DNA of 64,000 nt, from positions 3,844,001 through 3,908,000 of the forward strand of contig CP115858.1 of NCBI GenBank assembly GCA_027920525.1, read 5' to 3'. A program made the position numbers and the translations under genes. Origin of the DNA: Chryseobacterium daecheongense. GTDB lineage: Bacteria; Bacteroidota; Bacteroidia; Flavobacteriales; Weeksellaceae. Below the pieces are notes generated by a model that worked only from the letters and a program-made list of their open reading frames with translations, had not been told where the DNA came from and made no database searches. Of this stretch, positions 14,461 through 21,960 are shown in pieces; the stretch's first letter is position 1, and each line of letters begins with the position of its first letter.

Positions 14461-15346
14461 CCGATAAATTTACAGTTTGTATAATCTTTTTGCACATCGG
14501 GATATAAAGCTCTTCCGGGATGGAATGTCCCATTCCTTCGATCATCATAAGCTCTGAATTCGGAATAGTCCGGTAAAGATCTCTGGCAGATTCAGGATGA
14601 AAAATAGGGTCATCTGTTCCGTGAATGATAAGAACAGGTGCTAAAATTTGTTGCAGGTCATTGGGGTTGTATATCCAGGAGCCCATAGCCAACATTTGCC
14701 TGAACATACCATTTTTTGTTTTAGAACGGATTAATTCTTGTTCTATTAAACTTCTTTCCTGCATTTCGTTCAAAGGGAAATTGCCTGATATCCTTTTGGC
14801 AAAAATTATTTTTTCTTTAATATAAGCTTCTTTGTTGGTAAGATAATCAACAGGTGGTTGGGTCATCATTGCCATAACCTCCGGATGTGCAGAAGGCAGC
14901 TGAGGATTGAGCGAGGTAGACATAATAATGGTGATCGATGATACTCTTTCGGGAAAGTAAGAGCCCAGCAATTGTGCAATCACCCCACCCATGGATCTGC
15001 CAATAATATGAGCCTTTTTAATGTGTAGATGATCCATAAGCCCTATAACGTCTTTTGCCATATCCATCAGTGAATAGGGAATGTCTTCTTTTCTGATCTC
15101 TGAAAAGGTTTGCTCGATATTTCCTCCGAATTGGATTTCTTTTTCCGTAGTAAAAACAGAAGCCCCGGAATCCCTGTTATCAAAACGGATGACTTTGAAG
15201 CCTTGTGAAGAAAGCTGCTCGCAGAAAGAATTATCCCATCGGATCATCTGGCTGCCTAATCCTGAGATTAAAATTATAGAAGTACTATTATTTTCTCCAA
15301 AGATCTCGTAGCATAAATCTACATTGTTAATGATTGCTGTTTCCAT
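14453..15346 (-). CDS. Alpha/beta hydrolase
   Basis: This 297-residue alpha/beta-hydrolase has the oxyanion region LISGLGSQMIRWD, nucleophile elbow GRSMGG (catalytic Ser), an Asp in LIIHGTDDPIF and a His in GMGHSIPEE. It resembles the esterase/lipase-like group that includes aclacinomycin methylesterase-type proteins. The substrate cannot be told. It is the last of four genes on this strand, overlapping the preceding gene by 20 bases. Confidence 0.85.
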   Translation of the reverse strand: METAIINNVDLCYEIFGENNSTSIILISGLGSQMIRWDNSFCEQLSSQGFKVIRFDNRDSGASVFTTEKEIQFGGNIEQTFSEIRKEDIPYSLMDMAKDVIGLMDHLHIKKAHIIGRSMGGVIAQLLGSYFPERVSSITIIMSTSLNPQLPSAHPEVMAMMTQPPVDYLTNKEAYIKEKIIFAKRISGNFPLNEMQERSLIEQELIRSKTKNGMFRQMLAMGSWIYNPNDLQQILAPVLIIHGTDDPIFHPESARDLYRTIPNSELMMIEGMGHSIPEELYIPMCKKIIQTVNLSEK

Positions 15347-15785
15347 TGTTGGGTTTTATCGATTGAAGCAGAATCTCTTCCAGTGGTAACAGTCGAGAAT
15401 CTTCAATAGCTGCGGTGCGGTGGCCTGCGATTTTCATGTATTCTTCGTTTTGTTCAAAATTTAAAAAGTCACCTACACTTTTTTGACGGATGAGCATGCA
15501 AATGTCCCAATACTCTTTTTCAGGCCCTATTAAAAAATGATCCCCTTTTCCAATAAAAAGAATTTCACCTCCACTGGCTGTGAGAAAGGGTTCTGTTTCC
15601 TGTATGTATCGGCAATATGCATCCCAGCCACTTGTGATCCCCGGAGAATTCAGTTCCGGATGAGATGAATAATCGGCTTCTTTTTTTAATTTAATAAGAT
15701 TCAGATTAACGATAGAACCTTTTATATTTTTACTGAATAAATGTTTTCCTGCCTCGAAGGTAGGATATAGATAAGATGTTGTCAT
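15327..15785 (-). CDS. DUF1330-like hypothetical protein
   Basis: The protein has about 152 residues from the preferred ATG at 15785 (MTTSYLYPTFEAGKHLF). A longer start at 15821 would overlap the preceding gene. The repeat-like layout, with a dimeric ferredoxin-type ending (EEYMKIAGHRTAAIEDSRLLPLE), suggests an EthD/DUF1330-type fold. This is a weak assignment. It lies in the MarR-led operon between a GIY-YIG-like and a hydrolase gene. Confidence 0.55.
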   Translation of the reverse strand: MTTSYLYPTFEAGKHLFSKNIKGSIVNLNLIKLKKEADYSSHPELNSPGITSGWDAYCRYIQETEPFLTASGGEILFIGKGDHFLIGPEKEYWDICMLIRQKSVGDFLNFEQNEEYMKIAGHRTAAIEDSRLLPLEEILLQSIKPNNGNSNH

Positions 15786-15795
15786 TTTTTTATAA

Positions 15796-16140
15796 CTAAT
15801 AAAGATTTTCCGGGAGCTCAATATCTTCGATACAATTCTTTTCTGCCTTTAAAACTTCCTGACGGTAATGGATATAAGGATTGTTCTGAGGCTCCACTAC
15901 CGCAATACATTCGAATATAAATGCATTTTCACCGTACTCATTCCAGTCAGACTGCAATTGCCGATGCGTGTACTGGCCAATATTGAGTGAGAATTTTATT
16001 TTATTCTCCAATGCTTCCACATTAAGGGAGCCTTGGATAAACTGCTTTCCGTTTATGGTATTTTTAATAGAAAGAACTCCCATTGTTACAGGATGATTTT
16101 TAGCTTTTTCTCTAAGTTGCTGTTTAATTGTATTTTTCAT
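15796..16140 (-). CDS. GIY-YIG-fold protein, probably catalytically degenerate
   Basis: This 114-residue protein has the layout of small GIY-YIG proteins: GVLSIKNTINGKQFIQGSLN, then QLQSDWNEYGENAFIFECI. The signature itself is altered, with GVL in place of GIY and FIQ in place of YIG, so nuclease activity is doubtful. It follows the MarR gene by 20 bases and is probably co-transcribed with it. Confidence 0.65.
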   Translation of the reverse strand: MKNTIKQQLREKAKNHPVTMGVLSIKNTINGKQFIQGSLNVEALENKIKFSLNIGQYTHRQLQSDWNEYGENAFIFECIAVVEPQNNPYIHYRQEVLKAEKNCIEDIELPENLY

Positions 16141-16160
16141 TTAAATTCATTGTCTGTTCA

Positions 16161-16586
16161 TTATTGTATCGATCCTCCCAGCTCAAATAGGAATTCTGAA
16201 GTAGCTTTAAGAGATTTGTTCTTCTTAAATGATAATACTTCTGCTGTAATATTTTCTGCTGTTTTTTTTGCTTCTTCAAAGACTTTTTTCCCGGTATCAG
16301 TGATTACAACATAGCTGACCCTTGCATCTCTCTCATTGGCTTCTCTGGATACAAGACCTATTTTTTCAAGGGGATTCAAAAGGCGTGTAATCCCTGAAGC
16401 TGTTAAACCTGTTTTCTCAGCCAGATCTATCCTGCGGATCTTATGTTCTGAAGACCCTATAAGAATATACAGGATCGTAAAATCACTGAAGCTAAGTCCA
16501 TGCACACTCAATGCATCAAATTTTCTTGAAATAATGGCCTGTACTTTTGTAATGTTCATAAGTAGTAGTAAATCTGTACTTATCAT
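16161..16586 (-). CDS. MarR family transcriptional regulator
   Basis: This 141-residue winged-helix regulator shows the MarR features RRIDLAEKTGLTASGITRLL (recognition helix region) and LVSREANERDARVSYVVIT (wing with the D-x-R-x-S motif). It heads a four-gene operon and probably represses it in response to a small molecule. A TATATTTG -7 box at 16623-16630 and an inverted repeat at 16641-16664 lie directly upstream. That arrangement suits autoregulation. Confidence 0.87.
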   Translation of the reverse strand: MISTDLLLLMNITKVQAIISRKFDALSVHGLSFSDFTILYILIGSSEHKIRRIDLAEKTGLTASGITRLLNPLEKIGLVSREANERDARVSYVVITDTGKKVFEEAKKTAENITAEVLSFKKNKSLKATSEFLFELGGSIQ

Positions 16587-16622
16587 TGAATTATATTTGA
16601 GTTGTCAAGTATTTTTATTGTG

Positions 16623-16664
16623 CAAATATAAACATTTTAATTAATTACGTATTATGTTAGTTAA
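16623..16664 (-). promoter_or_regulatory. MarR promoter and candidate operator
   Basis: The minus strand reads TATATTTG at 16630-16623. TTAATTAC (16641-16648) and GTTAGTTAA (16656-16664) form an imperfect palindrome in the -33 region. Operator function is inferred from position. Confidence 0.5.
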
Positions 16665-16773
16665 TTTTATTATTTAATTGATTTAAAATATGAATGACTG
16701 AATAGCCCAAATAGGTAATTAAAAAACAAGTCTTTTAGAGTATGAAAATCGATTTCCTGTATAAATAATTTAT

Positions 16774-16809
16774 TACGCAAAATGATTGCGTATTTCTATT
16801 ATTACTTTG
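16774..16809 (+). promoter_or_regulatory. Inverted repeat and promoter box of the slipin leader RNA
   Basis: TACGCAA (16774-16780) and TTGCGTA (16786-16792) form a perfect 7-bp inverted repeat. It is followed by TTACTTTG at 16802-16809, the same -7-like box as at 11022. No TTG is correctly spaced, so a regulator may bind the repeat. Confidence 0.45.
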
Positions 16810-16830
16810 CATTATCAAAATGAAATAATA

Positions 16831-16981
16831 ATAAGGTTTGGAAAAAACAAACCTTAATGAAGATATCAGACAGGTCTTGTTGAGTGTTTCGGTATATCAC
16901 CATTGCAGAAGGATTGTTGAGAAACATGATCTTATTCTGTTCAACTTGATCTGAAGGTTTGAGGAGTTTTCCAAAAACTTC
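16831..16981 (+). ncRNA. Structured 5' part of the slipin leader RNA
   Basis: AAGGTTTG and CAAACCTT form an 8-bp hairpin near 16831-16853. GGAGTTTT (16963-16970) pairs with AAAACTTC (16974-16981) over a 3-base loop. The region has no credible gene and leads into the permuted tRNA-like units. Confidence 0.45.
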
Positions 16982-16997
16982 TACCATGTGCTATGGG

Positions 16998-17065
16998 TCG
17001 AAGGTTCGAATCCTTCTGTTTCCTTATGGAAATATAACTCAGTTTGGTAGAGTAATAGCTTTATG
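16998..17065 (+). ncRNA. Permuted tRNA-like unit 1
   Basis: Elements occur in the order T-arm (GAAGG-TTCGAAT-CCTTC, 17000-17016), 3' acceptor strand TGTTTCC (17017-17023), linker TTAT, 5' acceptor strand GGAAATA (17028-17034), TA, and D-arm ACTC/GAGT with loop AGTTTGGTA. A very short anticodon-like hairpin (ATA-GCTT-TAT) follows. The two acceptor strands pair over 7 bp with one G-T. The order is that of a circularly permuted tRNA. Confidence 0.6.
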
Positions 17066-17140
17066 CGTGGGTTCGATTCCCACTCTCATTTCGGATGAGA
17101 TAGCTCAGTTGGTCAGAGCACTACGCTTTTAACGTAGGTT
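17066..17140 (+). ncRNA. Permuted tRNA-Lys(TTT)-like unit 2
   Basis: T-arm GTGGG-TTCGATT-CCCAC (17067-17083), 3' acceptor TCTCATT (17084-17090), linker TCG, 5' acceptor GATGAGA (17094-17100), TA, D-arm GCTC/GAGC, and anticodon arm CTACG-CTTTTAA-CGTAG with TTT at 17128-17130. The acceptor strands pair over 7 bp (one G-T). Joined in normal order the parts would make a standard tRNA-Lys. Confidence 0.65.
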
Positions 17141-17163
17141 AAAATAGACTCAAAATCTATTTT
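17141..17163 (+). terminator. 8-bp hairpin ending the permuted tRNA-like RNA
   Basis: AAAATAGA and TCTATTTT pair perfectly across CTCAAAA. It may be a weak terminator or a 3' stabilising stem. Confidence 0.5.
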
Positions 17164-17495
17164 GCAGAGTTTAATATTTCTCTTCAAAAAATGTATGTAT
17201 GGAAAAAGTCTGAGCTTTTTCAGTTGTTCAGTCAATATTTTGGAGAAGCCTGTAAAAAAGTTTTTTGTGAAAAAATAACCTGACGGATCATGATAAAAAG
17301 CTGGATGGTGTAAATGAAGTTTTTTTTGTGTAGCAGTGACAGTGAATACGCTCAAAAGCTCGTGTACCCAAAAAGTAGTATTGTCATGTATGTCTTGAAA
17401 TGATTCTTTCAGAAATGCTTATTTCCGCTGTTTTCAGAAGAAAAATCCTCAGTTTTTTTCCTTTTATAAAGTATAAAATAACCTTAAAATATAAT
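17164..17495. other. Leader between the tRNA-like RNA and slipin
   Basis: These 332 bases are AT-rich. One clear hairpin, GAAAAAG-tctgag-CTTTTTC, lies at about 17200-17219. No convincing gene is present on either strand. Confidence 0.4.
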
Positions 17496-18596
17496 ATGAT
17501 GTTTAGAAATGTACAAATTAATGCATATCAGGTAGGTCTGGTATTTAAAAACCGGAATCTTATTGAGATCTTACGAGAAGGCCATCACTGGATTTTTGGA
17601 AATAAATCTGTGGATACCTATGAAATGAAAACACTTTTGCAGATAAATGATGACCTGCTGCTTCTACTAAAACATCAGGAGTTAAGCGCTATGCTTGAAT
17701 TGGTTGAGGTAAAAGACGGAGAACTTGTTTTAGTCTATGAAAACGGAATCTTTAAAGAAGTTCTGCATGTAGGGCAGTATGCTGCCTGGAAAGATGTTGT
17801 AAACAGGACCTTTCAAAAGATTGATATGACGAAAGTTGATATTACCGAAAAAATTTCCAAAACGATTCTGGAAAATCCAAAATTGAAAAACCTGGTGAGA
17901 AAATTTGTGGTAACCAGTCAATACAAAGGTTTGCTCATTATTGATGGAAAGCTGACAAAAGTGCTGGAAGCAGGGACTTATTATTTCTGGATGAATGAAA
18001 TTTCTGTTGAAGTAAAAAGTGTAGATACCCGCATGCAACAAATGGAGATGGCAGGTCAGGAACTTTTAACAAAAGATAAAACAATGCTTCGTATCAATTT
18101 TTATGTCCGTTACCAGGTTGAAAATGTGGTGAAAGCATTGATGGATAATAAGGAGTATGATAAGCAACTATACATTATCATGCAATTGGCTTTGCGTGAA
18201 TTTGTTGGGGCTTTAACACTGGATGAATTGCTGGTGAAAAAAGATAATGTAGGACAGGAGATTCTTGCTAATATGGATAAAAAGGGTGAAGATCTTGGAC
18301 TGAGAACTACGGATGCGGGGATCCGTGACGTTATTCTTACCGGAGAAATGAAGGAGATCATGAATCAGGTTTTGATTGCCGAGAAAAAGGCTCAGGCTAA
18401 TAGCATCATGCGTCGGGAGGAAACAGCTTCTACAAGGAGCTTGCTGAATACCGCAAAATTGATGGAAGAAAATGAAGTGTTGTGGAAACTGAAAGAAATG
18501 GAATATATGGAAAGGATCGCGGATAAAATCGGAGATATTACCGTATCCGGAAACAGCAATATTGTTTCCCAGCTTAAAGAGATTTTCGCAAAATAG
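17496..18596 (+). CDS. Slipin family protein (SPFH/Band-7)
   Basis: From the preferred start at 17496 or 17499 (MMFRNVQINAYQVGLVF) the protein has about 366 residues. An upstream start at 17400 adds a non-conserved hydrophobic stretch. The Band-7 domain is seen around RMQQMEMAGQELLTKDKTMLRINFYVRYQVE, followed by an ALREFVGALTLDELL segment and a long Ala/Glu-rich coiled coil (about 300-345). SPFH proteins form membrane-linked oligomers. This soluble-looking subtype is known next to tRNA-like RNAs in predicted RNA-repair loci, exactly as here. Confidence 0.85.
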   Translation: MMFRNVQINAYQVGLVFKNRNLIEILREGHHWIFGNKSVDTYEMKTLLQINDDLLLLLKHQELSAMLELVEVKDGELVLVYENGIFKEVLHVGQYAAWKDVVNRTFQKIDMTKVDITEKISKTILENPKLKNLVRKFVVTSQYKGLLIIDGKLTKVLEAGTYYFWMNEISVEVKSVDTRMQQMEMAGQELLTKDKTMLRINFYVRYQVENVVKALMDNKEYDKQLYIIMQLALREFVGALTLDELLVKKDNVGQEILANMDKKGEDLGLRTTDAGIRDVILTGEMKEIMNQVLIAEKKAQANSIMRREETASTRSLLNTAKLMEENEVLWKLKEMEYMERIADKIGDITVSGNSNIVSQLKEIFAK

Positions 18597-18621
18597 AAAA
18601 CTGCCCCAATTATTATATATG

Positions 18622-18652
18622 AGCAGGTTTCTGTAAAGAAATCTGCTTTTTT
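18622..18652 (+). terminator. Terminator after slipin
   Basis: AGCAGGTTTC pairs with GAAATCTGCT (one G-T) over TGTAAA and is followed by T residues. Confidence 0.75.
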
Positions 18653-18697
18653 AGTACCATCTGAATAAGTAAAAGGAAATTTTAAAAATTATAGGTA

Positions 18698-19540
18698 ATG
18701 AGAAAAAATACCGTTTTTAAGAATGATCAGGGAAGACAAAAGATCTTGACAATGTATGATGCTGCGCTGCTGGGTTGTGGTGTGGGAATTAAGCAAAGAG
18801 TATGTAAAACAAGTTTTGGAGATACATATATGGTAGAAGCCGGTGAGGAAAATGAAGACATTCTTGTGCTTTTACATGGCGCGTCATCCAATTCGACGTC
18901 ATGGATCTCAGATTTCCATGTTTATGCTCAAAAGTATAAAGTAATAGCCGTTGATATTATCGGTGAACCCGGGAAAAGTGCGGAGACGCGGCTTTCCTAT
19001 GAAACCATGGATTATGCCCTGTGGTTACAAGAGGTGTTTGATGCAATGCAGATAAAAAAAGCACATATTGTAGGGTTGTCCCAGGGAGGATGGCTGGCAG
19101 TGCGTTTTGCAGGGTGTTTTCCTGAAAGGGTATACAAAATGGTTTTGCTTTCACCAGCCGGTATTGTAAGAACTGCAGGGAGTTTTATATTTAAGGCGAT
19201 ATTCTACTCGCTGTTTGGAAAAGCGGGCAGGAAAAAAATCAACGAAATTATATTGGGAGAACAGTCCGTTGATCCAAAGGTTATAGAGTTTATGGATCTA
19301 ATGCAGGATCATGTCAATGCAAGGATGGATAAGGAGTATATCTTTCAGGATGAGGAGTTGGAGAACCTTACCATGCCGGTTTTGTTCATTGGAGGAAGAA
19401 GAGATGTAATCCGGTCTACAGAACAGATTTCAAAACGTCTTGGAGGTATATTGCCGGACTTGAAAACAATTATTGATGAAAATAAGGGACATGTACTCGT
19501 GGACACGTCTGAAGAAATTGTTAATTTTCTTCAGAATTGA
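18698..19540 (+). CDS. Alpha/beta hydrolase
   Basis: This 280-residue hydrolase has the oxyanion region VLLHGASSNSTSW, nucleophile elbow GLSQGG, an Asp in FIGGRRDVI and a His in ENKGHVLVDTSEEI. A cap domain of about 60 residues sits after the elbow. It resembles carboxylesterase YbfF/BioH-type proteins of broad range. It stands alone between two hairpins. The substrate is unknown. Confidence 0.83.
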   Translation: MRKNTVFKNDQGRQKILTMYDAALLGCGVGIKQRVCKTSFGDTYMVEAGEENEDILVLLHGASSNSTSWISDFHVYAQKYKVIAVDIIGEPGKSAETRLSYETMDYALWLQEVFDAMQIKKAHIVGLSQGGWLAVRFAGCFPERVYKMVLLSPAGIVRTAGSFIFKAIFYSLFGKAGRKKINEIILGEQSVDPKVIEFMDLMQDHVNARMDKEYIFQDEELENLTMPVLFIGGRRDVIRSTEQISKRLGGILPDLKTIIDENKGHVLVDTSEEIVNFLQN

Positions 19541-19555
19541 TGGTATGCCAATTTG

Positions 19556-19587
19556 AAAATTCTGGTCCGCAAACGGGCCAGAATTTT
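19556..19587. terminator. Bidirectional terminator
   Basis: AAAATTCTGG and CCAGAATTTT form the stem, extended by TCC/GGG-type pairing at the tip. It lies between convergent hydrolase and VOC genes. Confidence 0.78.
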
Positions 19588-19615
19588 TAATTCAAAAGAT
19601 TTTGAGCGGATGAAT

Positions 19616-20074
19616 TTATTTCCCCTCGTTATTTTTACTGACCCACTCTTCATAAGAAATTACACCCCATTCAGGTCTGCCTTCACCTTCTAAAACAGAG
19701 ATGAATTCCAGTTGATTTCCGTCGGGATCATTAAAATAAATAGCTAAAGCCGGCATCCATGCAAAAACCATAGGCTTGTCTATCCCGTCTTTTAAGAAAT
19801 TATAAGGTTTCAGATTTCTGTTTTGTAAATAGTCAACAGAATAGTTCAGGATGTCTTCCTTATCACTTGAAAAAGCAAAATGCCGTGGTTGTAAATTTTC
19901 TTTTTGCTCCCATAAACCCAGCATAAAGTCCTTTCCTTTACCAATCCATAAAAATGCAATAGGTCTCGTTTCGTCACGATGAGCCAGTGTGAGGCCTAAT
20001 ACTTGGGTGTAAAATTGAATGGCATTCTCCAGGTTACTCACTTGGATATGGGTTTCATATAATCCTTTGATCAT
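19616..20074 (-). CDS. VOC family (glyoxalase/bleomycin-resistance fold) protein
   Basis: This 152-residue protein has paired beta-alpha-beta modules: LYETHIQVSNLENAIQFYTQ at the start and ALAIYFNDPDGNQLEFISVL near the end. The His in ETHIQV and the Glu in QLEFI are likely metal ligands. The substrate is unknown. Members include thiol-transfer and dioxygenase enzymes. A TAGCTTTG -7 box lies 26-33 bases upstream of the start. Confidence 0.85.
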   Translation of the reverse strand: MIKGLYETHIQVSNLENAIQFYTQVLGLTLAHRDETRPIAFLWIGKGKDFMLGLWEQKENLQPRHFAFSSDKEDILNYSVDYLQNRNLKPYNFLKDGIDKPMVFAWMPALAIYFNDPDGNQLEFISVLEGEGRPEWGVISYEEWVSKNNEGK

Positions 20075-20099
20075 GATTTTTTTGTTTAATGTGATGATA

Positions 20100-20107
20100 C
20101 AAAGCTA
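20100..20107 (-). promoter_or_regulatory. -7 box of the VOC gene
   Basis: The minus strand reads TAGCTTTG, an exact match to the consensus. Confidence 0.55.
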
Positions 20108-20159
20108 TACATAAAGACAGGAAAATAGGAGAGCCGGATTTCGGCTTAAGTGACCAATT

Positions 20160-21044
20160 TTACGGTTGCTGTCTAAGTTCTGTGGGAGTTTTGCCTTTCT
20201 GATGTTGTATGAAGCGGGAAAAATGCGTTGGTGAGTCAAATTGCAGCTCATTACTGATCTCTTTAATACTTTTATCAGTATATTTCAGAAGTACTTCAGC
20301 TTCCCGCAAGATTCTGTTTTGAATAACTTTTAAAGCCGGATATCCTAAATGTTCAGCTACACACTCGCTGAGGTATTTAGGGGTTATGTTCATTTGGTCC
20401 GCATAAGATGCCACGGTTTTATTTTCTTTGAATTGCATGTCAACAAGCTGCCGGAAGCGGTGCATAATCTGAAATTTCCGGTTGATCGAAGTATCGGAAT
20501 TCAGCAGGCAGATTTCGCAAATCCTATTGTATTCAAATAAAATCTGTACAAGATAAAGTCGTATCATTTCCATTCCGAAGGGAGCTTCTGTGTCTATTTC
20601 CTGTGAAATTTTATTGAATTTGTACAGGAAATCTTTTTGTTGTTTTCCTTTCAGAGGAAATGTCGGAGGATAGTTGGGATTAATGAACATGAGATCATTC
20701 AGCACATGGTTATAAGCCCAGCCTTTTTTTAAAAATGAAGGTTCAAAAAAGATGAATTTTGCATCAAATGTTTTCTGGGGCTTTTCTAATGCTACCCATG
20801 ATTCTGCCGGAATCACAGAAACACTATTGGGCATGATTAAAAATTGATGCGAGCCTGCTTTGATTCTGGTTTTACCCTTCACTCCTATAATAATCATATA
20901 AAAATGAATGCGGTTACCCTCAAGAGGTATTATCTCTTTGCCACTGACGGACAGGCATACAATGTCCATTTCCTTTTCGGGAAGGATGTAATTGAAATAA
21001 CGACCGACAAATGATACAATATTCAGCTCGTGCTCTTCTTTCAT
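20160..21044 (-). CDS. AraC family transcriptional regulator
   Basis: The protein has about 294 residues from ATG 21044 (MKEEHELNIVSFVGRYF). A longer start at 21083 is rejected because the promoter -7 box lies at 21051-21058. The C-terminus has two helix-turn-helix motifs typical of AraC: TVASYADQMNITPKYLSECV and SIKEISNELQFDSPTHFSRF. The N-terminal cupin-like domain would bind an effector. It may control the VOC gene just downstream on the same strand. Confidence 0.88.
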   Translation of the reverse strand: MKEEHELNIVSFVGRYFNYILPEKEMDIVCLSVSGKEIIPLEGNRIHFYMIIIGVKGKTRIKAGSHQFLIMPNSVSVIPAESWVALEKPQKTFDAKFIFFEPSFLKKGWAYNHVLNDLMFINPNYPPTFPLKGKQQKDFLYKFNKISQEIDTEAPFGMEMIRLYLVQILFEYNRICEICLLNSDTSINRKFQIMHRFRQLVDMQFKENKTVASYADQMNITPKYLSECVAEHLGYPALKVIQNRILREAEVLLKYTDKSIKEISNELQFDSPTHFSRFIQHQKGKTPTELRQQP

Positions 21045-21050
21045 GATGAA

Positions 21051-21083
21051 CAAAGTTATCAATCTGTTGATTAAAAAAATCAA
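21051..21083 (-). promoter_or_regulatory. Promoter of the AraC-type gene
   Basis: The minus strand shows TTG (21083-21081) and TAACTTTG (21058-21051), about 22 bases apart. It fixes the downstream ATG as the start. Confidence 0.6.
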
Positions 21084-21154
21084 TATTTTATTTCTTTATA
21101 GAAAAGCTATGATAGGCATTATGATTCGAATGTACAGACCTATCTAGCTTAAAT

Positions 21155-21188
21155 AAAAAGCCGGCAAATAATCATTCGCCGGCTTTTT
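21155..21188 (-). terminator. Terminator after the helix-turn-helix pair
   Basis: AAAAAGCCGGC and GCCGGCTTTTT form a perfect stem over 12 bases, with T-runs on both strands. Confidence 0.85.
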
Positions 21189-21198
21189 ATTATTTTTT

Positions 21199-21525
21199 TT
21201 AACTGATTTCTTCTTCAAAGTTCTTTTTCCATTTTGCAATGGTAGTTCTGCTTATCTTGTACTTTTTAGACATATAACTTGTCGAAAAGCCATGCTTTTT
21301 TTGATATTGCAGCAGTTTAAGCATTGTTTTTTTGTCGTAGGTCTTTAGTTTTTGATTGTTTTTTGAGCTTTCTTTTGATTGTTCAAAAATTCTTTCATTG
21401 AATTTTAAAACATCATCAGAAGTGTTAAGTCTTTTCAGTAATTCTTTAATTTTGGGTTCTTCTAATTTATCCGGATGCTCCAGTCTGAGCATATCGTGGT
21501 AAATCTTGCTGTAATTTGGTCGCAT
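21199..21525 (-). CDS. Helix-turn-helix protein, transposase-like
   Basis: This 108-residue protein is Lys-rich. Its C-terminus has a homeodomain-like helix-turn-helix (HGFSTSYMSKKYKISRTTIA) typical of IS3/IS630-type OrfA proteins. It lies 6 bases downstream of a second HTH gene. No catalytic DDE gene, terminal inverted repeats or target duplication is seen. It may be a domesticated regulator rather than an active element. Confidence 0.65.
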   Translation of the reverse strand: MRPNYSKIYHDMLRLEHPDKLEEPKIKELLKRLNTSDDVLKFNERIFEQSKESSKNNQKLKTYDKKTMLKLLQYQKKHGFSTSYMSKKYKISRTTIAKWKKNFEEEIS

Positions 21526-21531
21526 TATATC

Positions 21532-21960
21532 TTATTTAATGGGTGTGTTTATTTTTTGCAGCCAACGGTGAAGGGTACTTTTAGGAATAGAATATTCTTT
21601 AATGACCTCATTCAGAGTCATCTCTCCTGATTGAATTCTTTTAATGATGAATTCTTTTATTTCCTGTGTGTAAATGTTTTTTCTGAAATAAGGGATTTTG
21701 TCTGATTTCTCCGTATTCTTGTTTACAGCTGCCGGTGGAGCGTATAAAATAAGGTGAGAACTATATAATCTGAAAAAATCGTACTCCAGTAATTTGCTGC
21801 ATCGTAGCAGAACTTCTGTATCTATCGATTTGCTGTTGTACATCTTTTCAACAAATTCTTCATCCTTGTTTAAGAAATTACAAATTCTTTCCATTGTAAT
21901 TCCTTTATCGTCAACCCGCTCTTTCACGAATTGCCCGATATGTATTTCTTTGTATAACAT
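21532..21960 (-). CDS. Helix-turn-helix protein, transposase-like
   Basis: This 142-residue protein has an N-terminal XRE-like segment (VKERVDDKGITMERICNFL) and a C-terminal HTH of transposase OrfA type (GEMTLNEVIKEYSIPKSTLH). It is followed 6 bases later by the second HTH gene, so the two form one transcription unit that ends at a strong terminator. A regulatory role is possible, because nothing in the pair resembles a recombinase active site. Confidence 0.65.
   Translation of the reverse strand: MLYKEIHIGQFVKERVDDKGITMERICNFLNKDEEFVEKMYNSKSIDTEVLLRCSKLLEYDFFRLYSSHLILYAPPAAVNKNTEKSDKIPYFRKNIYTQEIKEFIIKRIQSGEMTLNEVIKEYSIPKSTLHRWLQKINTPIK

Noticed and set aside
17113..17355. 80-residue frame on the minus strand before slipin
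   Set aside because: It crosses the anticodon arm and hairpin of the permuted RNA, has no promoter match and no recognised domain.
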